From: Entophlyctis helioformis
Lineage: Eukaryota > Chytridiomycota > Chytridiomycetes > Chytridiales > Chytriomycetaceae
Assembly (NCBI GenBank): GCA_025526915.1
Contig: JAHLKH010000388.1
Span: 1 to 15,672 of the forward strand
Length of the DNA: 15,672 nt
Direction of reading: 5' to 3'
Shown in pieces: positions 8,838-15,672 of this stretch. Position numbers and translations under genes: made by a program. Below the pieces are notes generated by a model. That model was not told where the DNA came from. It was given only the letters and a program-made list of their open reading frames with translations, and made no database searches. Position 1 is the first letter of the stretch. Each line of letters begins with the position of its first letter.

Positions 8838-9603
8838 TCAGGCGCTCTTGTTCTTTTCCCAGATATGTGCCTGGAGCTCAAGATGCGCAACATGCACATC
8901 GTCCTGCCGGCCGCCGCAAGCAAGCGTCAGTCAGTCCATGCACGGCTGCAGACGAGGGCGTCTTGCAAACTTACAATGGCCTTGAGCAGCTCGTTGCGCA
9001 GATCCTCGACCTGGCTCTTTGTGGCATACTTCTTGGGCACAGCCTGCAGATCCTTCTCGAGCAGCTCGATCTTGCCCGTGTGGTCTTGAGCTGCAGCGGA
9101 CACCAGGCAGCGCACACCAGGCAGCGCACGACCACAGCCACAGCGTCAACACTGTTGCCGACTCGCACACTCGGTCAGAAGCAGCAAGGCAGACTAACCT
9201 TTTCGGTCGACTTTTGCAGGTTGTCGACGCCAGAGAGCAGCGAGTTGGACGACTGCTGGTACTCGTCAAGGAGGTAGACATAGGCGGCAGCGCCGGCAGA
9301 CGACACGCCGAGCAGGAACCCAAAGAGTCTGTCACCGCACGTCAGTTCAACGCATTGGTCGACGCCTGCTTTGCGCAGGCATGGCCGAGCGGCGCAACGG
9401 CTGGCCGAGAGACAGGCCGGGACAGCCAGCGGGGCCAGGCGGAGGAGAGAGACGCACCCGCCGCGGATGAAGCCCGAGCGGCGCACGACGACCTTTTGCG
9501 CAGGCGCCGCAAACGTCTCGGTCGAGTACGCAGCCCGCACCCGCAGCCGCACCCGCACGTCTGAGCATCGCCGTTGCCGCAGCTGCAGATCTAAGGCCAA
9601 CAT
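8838..9603 (-). CDS. Small mitochondrial-type one-pass coiled-coil protein
   Basis: Four minus-strand exons: 9603-9458, 9328-9199, 9090-8975 and 8903-8838. The N-terminus is Arg-rich and acid-free over residues 9-25 and contains RVRAAYST, which looks like a mitochondrial presequence and cleavage site. A hydrophobic segment follows (GFLLGVSSAGAAAYVYLL), then LDEYQQSSNSLLSGVDNLQK. A coiled coil (KIELLEKDLQAV, QVEDLRNELLKAI) and the end HVAHLELQAHIW complete it. This layout resembles a conserved family of small fungal proteins of unknown function, recognised only by overall pattern. Junctions GG|A and I|D are clean. Intron 2 (9198-9091) is out of phase by one: the exon ends AAAAG|GTTAGT, and an extra G before the donor would restore it, giving 152 residues. 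The last intron (8974-8904) has a GTAAGT donor and a CTGAC-type branch region. It shares a 44-nt promoter interval with SEM1. Confidence 0.72.
9101..9128. repeat. 14-nt perfect tandem duplication in an intron
   Basis: caccaggcagcgca occurs twice in a row (9101-9114 and 9115-9128). It lies in intron 2 of the minus-strand coiled-coil gene, just upstream, in that gene's sense, of its 3' splice site at 9091. Confidence 0.8.
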
Positions 9604-9647
9604 TTCCTCGAGGTTGTGAGTGAGATTCCGACATCTCAACACAGGAC
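9604..9647. promoter_or_regulatory. Bidirectional promoter interval, 44 nt between two ATGs
   Basis: The ATG of the minus-strand coiled-coil gene (9603) and the ATG of SEM1 (9648) are divergent and only 44 nt apart. Both 5' UTRs and start sites must fit here, or transcription must begin within the opposite gene. The CACAG just before the SEM1 ATG could also be a 3' splice site of a 5' UTR intron. No TATA box is seen. Confidence 0.6.
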
Positions 9648-10300
9648 ATGACTAAGGAGGCTGTCGCTGCTGTCGCAAAGAAGGGCGAGGAGAAGAAGGC
9701 CGAGGCCAAGCCCGCCGTGGCGCTCGAGGACGACGACGAGTTTGAGGACTTTCCCACCGAGCGTACGTTGCCGCCTGTTTGGCCGCTGCGGTCGTCGCCG
9801 CCGTCTGGCCGTCCATCAGCCGTCTGGCCGTCTGCTGTGACGCGAGCGTGCTGGACAGACCCTTGTCGTGCTGTTGGACGTGCAGGGTTGCGGCGGCCGG
9901 GCATGTCGTGAACGGCATGCGCATGCATGCACCTATGCGGGCAGTGCGGCGGCTGCACTGACTAACGCCGAGTTGGCGCTGCTTGACCAGCATGGAAGGA
10001 TGCCGCCACCGAGCTCGGCAGCTTGCCGCAGTGGGACGACGCGTGGGAGGACGAGGACCAGTCGGAGGACTTTGCCTCTCAACTCAAGTACGTCTGCTGC
10101 TGCCAAACTGCTGGCGTGGCTCTGTATCTATGCTTGAGGCTGTCGATCTGCCACATGGAGCTCAGGGCTAACGGGTTTATTATTCGCGTGCTGGGCGTGT
10201 TCTGTATCTGGCCGTGGACATGTGTGGGATTGTGGTTGATGGACGATGGCAGGCCGAGGAGAAGAAGCGAGCGGTTGGCGTCGCACCGATGAAGATGTAG
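9648..10300 (+). CDS. SEM1: 26S proteasome subunit Sem1/Dss1
   Basis: Three exons: 9648-9762, 9991-10087 and 10253-10300. Exon 1 has a Lys/Ala-rich start, then LEDDDEFEDFPTE, matching the acidic N-terminal ubiquitin-binding motif of Dss1. Exon 2 gives W-KDAATELGSLPQ, then WDDAWEDEDQSEDFASQLK, the hallmark second acidic-aromatic motif. Exon 3 (AEEKKRAVGVAPMKM) fits the C-terminal helix. Sem1/Dss1 is a small disordered subunit of the proteasome lid that also works with BRCA2-type and TREX-2 complexes. Intron 1 (9763-9990) has donor GTACGT, branch CTAAC near 9962 and acceptor CCAG, and is in phase. Intron 2 (10088-10252) is problematic. The GTACGT donor leaves phase 2 and leads to PRRRSERLASHR, stopping at 10292 (83 residues). 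The Dss1-like tail needs one more G at the donor, or the weak donor GTCTGC at 10092. With the extra G the product is 86 residues, close to the usual 70-90. Confidence 0.93.
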
Positions 10301-13300
10301 CGATCGACGACGACGACACAACCGACTGGCTGACAACGCTTGTGCTGGCCGGCGCGCATCGGACAGCGGAATGAACAATGGATGGCGAGAGTGATGGATG
10401 GATGCTGTCGATGGAGGATGTGCTGTGGATCGGAACGGGCATTAGGACAGCGTTAGGACGAGTGCTGGGCATTGGCTCCTGGTCGGCGGTGAGCGTTGCA
10501 GAGGACGGGTGCGAGAGGTGGTCGCCGTGTGTGGCTTTGAAGAGCTTGCCCGACAACGACCGCTTGACGGCATACAGCTCATCAATGTCCTGTTGGCACC
10601 ACAGTTTGTCAGTTCATCAGCCGAACAGACAGACAGGCTGTAGGCGAGGTGGATGACATACCTTCTTGAGCTGGCGCGTTTCCTCAATCAGCACCGAGTT
10701 GTCGCGCGTGATCTGGCGCAGCTCCTCGTCAGACAGTGAGAGGGACAGCGACAGCTCGATGCCAACGCCTGTAATGCTCTGCGACACTTCCCGCACAAAG
10801 TTGTGGTAATGACCGTCGGGCTCGCCAGGCGTGCCCACGTGTCTGCACGGAACGCCGCGGCGTCAATGAGCGCGTCAAGTGCAGACGACAGGATCGGCGA
10901 CGACGACCCTGTGCCTGGCGCTGTGGACGCTGTAGGCGTGTCTGGCAGGTCGAGTGCTGCGGCAATGGCGGTCGCTGACACGGACTGCGCGACGGCATCA
11001 AGAACGAGCGATGCGGTCGAGGAGAGCGGGTCGGCGTCGCGCTGCTCACGTGTGCACGAGACGGGCGACAGTTCTTGGATGTGCTCGGCGCGACTGTCGG
11101 TTTTGATGCGGGCGACACGGGCATGTGCAAGCGGCACGGGTGCATCTGGCTTTGCGGCGTCTCGCGGCTGAGTGTCGTTGACTGTCATGCCGGCAGTAAG
11201 ATTCAAGCATGCTGATGGCACGGGCCGGTCGACTGAGCCAGACGACTCGAGGCTGAGAGATGCACTGCTCGATAGCTTGGATTTAAGGACGGCAATTTCG
11301 GTGCAAAGGCGGCCGAGCTGGTCGCGGCTCTCCTTCTTCTGCTTGACGAGATCCTCGCGCACCAGGCGTGACACATTCGCAGCATTATTGGCAGCGCATT
11401 CGGTCGTCGTCGTCGCTGCAGTCGCCGCATTCGCCGTACTCTCCTTCACTGCTGGTCCCTGCGTCTCTGCCGCTGCTTCTGGAGTCTCGTCGTGCTCAGC
11501 AATCGCCTCCAGCACAGACCCAGTCAGGCTCGTCGGCGAGACAGCGTCAGGCTCGGCCGTGAATCCGACCCGGGTAACAAGCAGCGGACGGCCACCACTA
11601 CTGCCCTCGACGCCATGCGTACTCGCTGCCACGGACACGGAGCTCTCATCGCGACGAACGGGCGATTGCGGAACAGTTCAGCGGCGCGCGGTTGCTGCTG
11701 GTAAAACTCTTCGCGTCGCTTGGCGGGCGATGTCGGGTGCTGCAGCGCATCGTACGAGAGATGCGGCGTTGGCTGTGCGGGTGGCGGTGGCGTCGTTGGT
11801 CGGTTGGGCGACGCCTGTCTGTCGTCGACTTGCGATGCAGGCTTACTATCCACTGCGACAGGTGATGCTGGCGACTCGGCTGCGGACCATGGTTAGTTGA
11901 CTGCCGGCTGTGCATTCCAGCTGGACTCGGATCCATCACCCACCAAAGCGTGCCTGGAACTTGTCTTCCTCGGCAGAAAAGATGACGTCGTAGTTCCAGA
12001 TCATACATTCGAGAGCAACGGTCGCCTGGTCGTGCCGTATCTGCTCCATGTGCGATGCATTTCCCAGAACGTATGGTACGACAGTGCTGGCGATGCTCGG
12101 CGCACCCATCTTGTTTGTGTGGCTGTTGTCCGACATCTTTGGCTGCGCAGTCAGCATCTTGTCCAAGCCGCCCAATGCATACACGCATGCACCGTGTCTT
12201 GCCTGCGCCAGTGCCTGAGAACCAGATGCAGAAGGCGGCGGTACTCTGGCTCTGCATCCTCAAACATTCGCACAAATGTCGGGACCAGCTCGGCATCGGC
12301 CGTCTCGAATTCTGCCACACCGCGTCGACACGCGTGTCACTCCATGCACCAACACCAGTCACTACCCATGCACCACGTACCGGCACACTTGAGCACAGCA
12401 GAGTGATACGGCTCAGGGAACAGGATCCCGCCAGGCAACCGCCGTTGCAAGTACAGCTTGAACGCTGTTGTCGCCTGGTCCACCGTGTGCTGGTCGAGCG
12501 TCAGAATAGCGCCAGCCGGATCTCGCAGCAGATGGCCAGCCAGCACGTCGCCAAGCCCGTCGCCGCGGTATACTCCCGGCTGGTTGATGCCGCAGCGCTC
12601 GATAAACTCTGTAATATAGAACACCGTATCGCAGATGGACAGGTCAATAATGCTGGCATCGATACCCGATTGCAGAGACTTGGGCCGTTGCTTGGTGAGC
12701 TCCTTGGCGAGCCATGCGCGACTGCGGGCAATGAGCGTCTTTTTCCGGTGGAGCTGCGATGCAGAGGTCAGCGCGGCGGCCGCGGCTGTGACGGTCGGGA
12801 CGCCGTGTATGGATCGTGCGGACCGGCCCGGGAGATCGTTGCTGGGCTTGAAGCGGCTGATGGGCGGAAGGGGCGTTGCCGGCGGACGAACGTCGCTCGA
12901 GATGGCTGTTGACGCAATAGCCGATCTGCCAACGCCGGACTCGTGCAGAGAGCGTCCGTTGAGGCTGGGATTTGATGGAGGCAGATCGCATGTTCTGCGG
13001 TCTGTGGAGATGGACGACGCATCCTGGCCATCCGTGTCTCTGCCGCTGGCTTGAGCCTGGTGTGATGATTGAGCATATGGTACATTGTACGCGCTGGCAG
13101 CTGGCGTTGTGTGCATGCTCTCGCGAGAAGGCGCATGGATCGTGCTGTGCGAGTGGCCCTCTTGCGGCGATCCTGCCGTTGCTATCGTGGCAGCGGTTCG
13201 CACTGTGACGGTCGACTGGCGGCGTGCACGCTGGTTCAAGCCACCGCTGATGCTGTTTTGGCGAGAGAGGCCCTTCCAGATCTTGGAGAGTCCCGTCGAT

Positions 13301-15672
13301 GGAGAATCGGATCCGCGCTGGATCGACGGAGAGGCTGGCGGGCGGCTTGAGGATGTCTCTGGAGATGCCTGAGACGACGTATCGACAACCAAGGCTCTGC
13401 CCTCGTGGATTCTGTTCATGTAGTTTGGAGTCTGTGGAATGTCGCGACGGTTGGACGCGGCGGACTTGATGGATGTCTTGCGGAACATGAACGGTGTCGG
13501 GCAGTAGCACTTGTACAGGTGCTCCAAGAAGCGACGAGCCAAGTGCATGCCATCGGCTGTCTGGAAATGCGCGTCCGTTGTCTTGAGAAGCGCAACATTG
13601 CGGACTGATTCCCGCTGTCAGTTTCATGCCAACATACCGCATATGCGTTGGCCGACAATTGAGCAAAAGACTCACAGTGCATCAGCAAATCAGCCTTGGC
13701 GTTGTCTGCCTTTTGCACCGAGCCAGTGTCGTTTGACGGTACCGGCACAACAAGCGACGCGTTCTGAGACGTCTTTTGAGTGCGCACAAGGTAGCCAAGG
13801 CTGCCGTCCCGAGAGACTTGGAACACAAACGGCGTTGTACAAGCCACTATGCCTTCAACTGCGTGGAGATGGCTGCAGCAGCCTTGGACCCGTTTCTGCT
13901 GTCTGTCGCGTCGTGATTGACCAGGATGCAAAATCATGTCACGCGGCTGTTCCATGGCCACTCTGTTAGACTATCAATGGCAGCCAGTATGAGACTCGGT
14001 TGCAGGCACTTACGCCACGGGCACTGATCTTGCTGTGGTCTGTGACGTTGTAGTAAATGTCCATGTCGCCGTATCTCTCTGCGTACAGGTTGGCCACTGA
14101 TGCCGGCGCGTTATCTCGACAGCAGGGGCTTCTGGAGATGATATCAGCGGCATGTCAGCCCAGCGTTTACAACATGCATGGATGGCACCGACGCATGTCG
14201 CCCATCTCTGGCCCCATCGACACTCACTGGGCAACCCAACGCCATGATGCCTGCATACAAGCGTGTGCCGAAGCATCCGCAGAAACTCGTCGCGCTCCTC
14301 GGAGCTCTCGGCACGGAACCCAAACATCTGCGACTCGTTTGGCCGATCCGAGTTGGTAAACAGGTAAAAGTCCTGTTCGCGCATTGGGATGGCTTCCAGA
14401 TGCGCAATGTCGATCCACGAGTTCTTGTCCTCGGGCCTGAACATGAGCTTGCCAAGCATGGATTTGCGCGACTGGTGGCGCATGACCACGATGCCGTTGT
14501 TGAAGAGGATAAGCGTCTGGCTGTCCTTTTCGGTTTGCATCTGGCGGTTGAGCTCTTGCACCCTGACCTCGGCAATGTAGCGAACGCCTGCGCCGGCCAG
14601 CTATCAATGCATGAATCAGACCATCATGTCTTGGCAGTTGAGAATGGCGAGCACGAGCCTGTCATGGCACGCACCTTTCCGCCTGTCTGCAGGTTCTGGT
14701 CGAGCTGGAACAAAAACTTTCTCGAGTCTTCCTCTGCACCAGCCTCGTCAATGCGTACAATGTAGTCGACGTAGATGGCTGCATCGTACAGCGTCTGGTA
14801 GTCAGGGTCGTCAAGCGACGTTGCTGCGACCAGCCCAGCAAACACGTTGGCAATACGCGGGATGCGCTGGATGGGTGCAATCTGCAGGCTGTTGAGAGAG
14901 ACTCCACCGCCGGTTATCTGGAACTTTTCGGCTTCCCGCTCTGCTGTCTGTTTAGCAAGTCACGCACCGACCGTCAGAATGAGCTTGGTGGAATGCATGA
15001 TACGTGGCTCACAAACATACTTCAACACGCCGCGTGGTGCGGTCGCCTTCTTGCTTGAACGTGCCAATGACCTTGTGTGTCTTGACATACTGGATGTACG
15101 GCTCGACGAGGTTGTTGAGCTGCAGCAGCAAATATCAGCAATGTGCCACTCGTCGACAGTAATCCAAATGCAGCCAGCCAGACGCAACTCACATGAGGCT
15201 TGATCGCGAGTGCAATCTGGGACAGGCTTTGCTGGTTGGCGACAAGGTCCTCGAGTAGCGCCGTGTGGATCTCGATGATCTTGGTAACAGATGGGAACGT
15301 CTTGCTTGCAAGGTGCGTTGACGTGAGCCCCCACTGTCCAGGGTTCTCGCGTGCGGGTTTGTTGAAGAACTGGCGTTGCAGACAGCCAAGTGTCAGCACA
15401 CAATGAGCCGCAGGGCAGCGACACGCGATCCAGGAATACGCACATTCTCGAGCATGGTGATGCTGTTGATAAAGTTTCTCTCAGTGACCACAAGCTCGTT
15501 GAGCAGCTGTGCACGCTTGGTATCGTCGCGCTTCCCTGGCTGCATGGCTCGGTACGCGTAAGTCGCGCATTGAAAAAGGCACAATACGACGGCACGCATG
15601 CCTACCTTCAGAACGATGGATTCTGTTCGTCGTTCAAGCGGCGCTTTGGAAACAAGATCTGCGAGTCGAATA
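10128..15672 (-). CDS. Rho regulator with DH-PH and RhoGAP domains (5' end outside window)
   Basis: Minus-strand exons: >15672-15606, 15539-15444, 15369-15193, 15119-15021, 14947-14675, 14600-14259, 14131-14014, 13946-13676, 13604-12381, 12311-12193, 12136-11944, 11879-10662, 10589-10128. The DH domain opens with LLNELVVTERNFINSI and contains IAPIQRIPR, the conserved 'PiQRipR' helix. The PH domain follows (LILFNNGIVVMRHQ to EERDEFLRMLRHTL). About 130 residues (RYGDMDIYYNVTDHSKISARG to LARRFLEHLYKCY) look like another, possibly PH-like, domain. A Ser/Pro-rich linker leads to a RhoGAP domain with Arg finger in GVYRGDG, FKLYLQRRLPGG and SHTNKMGAPSIAS. The tail ends in a coiled coil (LRQITRDNSVLIEETRQL) and a Ser-rich terminus. 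DH domains load and RhoGAP domains switch off Rho GTPases, so the protein may do both, as Bcr/Abr do. Exon 14131 is one base too long (CCCC run). The 11879-10662 exon needs two extra bases, near 11675 and 10823. Confidence 0.85.

Noticed and set aside
13085..13372. Plus-strand open frames opposite the Rho-regulator linker
   Set aside because: They are antisense to an open exon of over 1200 nt that joins in phase to neighbouring exons, and they show no family resemblance.
10128..15672. Naming the Rho regulator as a BCR ortholog
   Set aside because: Domain order is similar, but no Bcr oligomerisation or kinase-like region is visible, the 5' end is missing, and the segment between PH and GAP is not recognisable as C2.
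1..15672. CRISPR arrays, insertion sequences, prophage or bacterial operons
   Set aside because: There are no regularly spaced repeats, transposase motifs or Shine-Dalgarno-linked genes. Spliced genes and a Pol III tRNA gene show that this is eukaryotic nuclear DNA.

Overview
This is nuclear DNA from a GC-rich eukaryote with a compact, intron-dense genome. The evidence is GT-AG introns of roughly 55-200 nt with CTAAC/CTGAC-type branch sites, a class II tRNA gene with internal A and B boxes, and typically eukaryotic proteins. The set comprises class C GPCRs, a RhoGEF/RhoGAP, the proteasome subunit Sem1/Dss1 and a signal-peptide GDSL phospholipase B. Gene density, intron style and class C GPCRs beside fungal-type small genes suggest an early-diverging (zoosporic, chytrid-like) fungus. 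That placement is inference and was not checked by any search.

Layout, left to right. (1) 1-763, minus: 5' end of a secreted GDSL/phospholipase B-like gene, running off the left edge. (2) 764-1508: no gene seen. (3) 1509-1590, minus: tRNA-Leu(AAG) with a T5 terminator. (4) 1591-2170: non-coding, with a hairpin and a 24-nt direct repeat. (5) 2171-5347 and 5406-8742, plus: two tandem six-exon class C (GABA-B-like) GPCR genes only 58 nt apart. Each has a signal peptide exon, a periplasmic-binding-protein-like ligand domain, seven membrane helices and an unusual globular C-tail. They are a mosaic of near-identical and strongly diverged blocks, and introns fall in the identical blocks, which points to gene conversion. 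(6) 8838-9603, minus: a four-exon gene for a small, probably mitochondrial, one-pass coiled-coil protein. (7) 9648-10300, plus: SEM1/DSS1, head-to-head with gene 6 across 44 nt. (8) 10128-15672, minus: a large gene with at least 13 exons combining DH (RhoGEF), PH and RhoGAP domains with a C-terminal coiled coil. It runs off the right edge, and its last exon overlaps the 3' end of SEM1 in antisense.

A striking feature is that coherent gene models need about thirteen single missing bases spread over five genes, mostly beside G/C runs or at splice junctions, plus one possible extra base. Eight fall in GPCR copy 1. Reading frames are otherwise conserved around each one, so residual sequencing/assembly error is the best explanation. 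Recent decay of copy 1 and RNA-level correction are alternatives.

Functionally the window is not an operon. The signalling genes (two surface receptors and a Rho-family GEF/GAP) would suit environmental sensing and cytoskeletal control, but nothing in the sequence links them directly.
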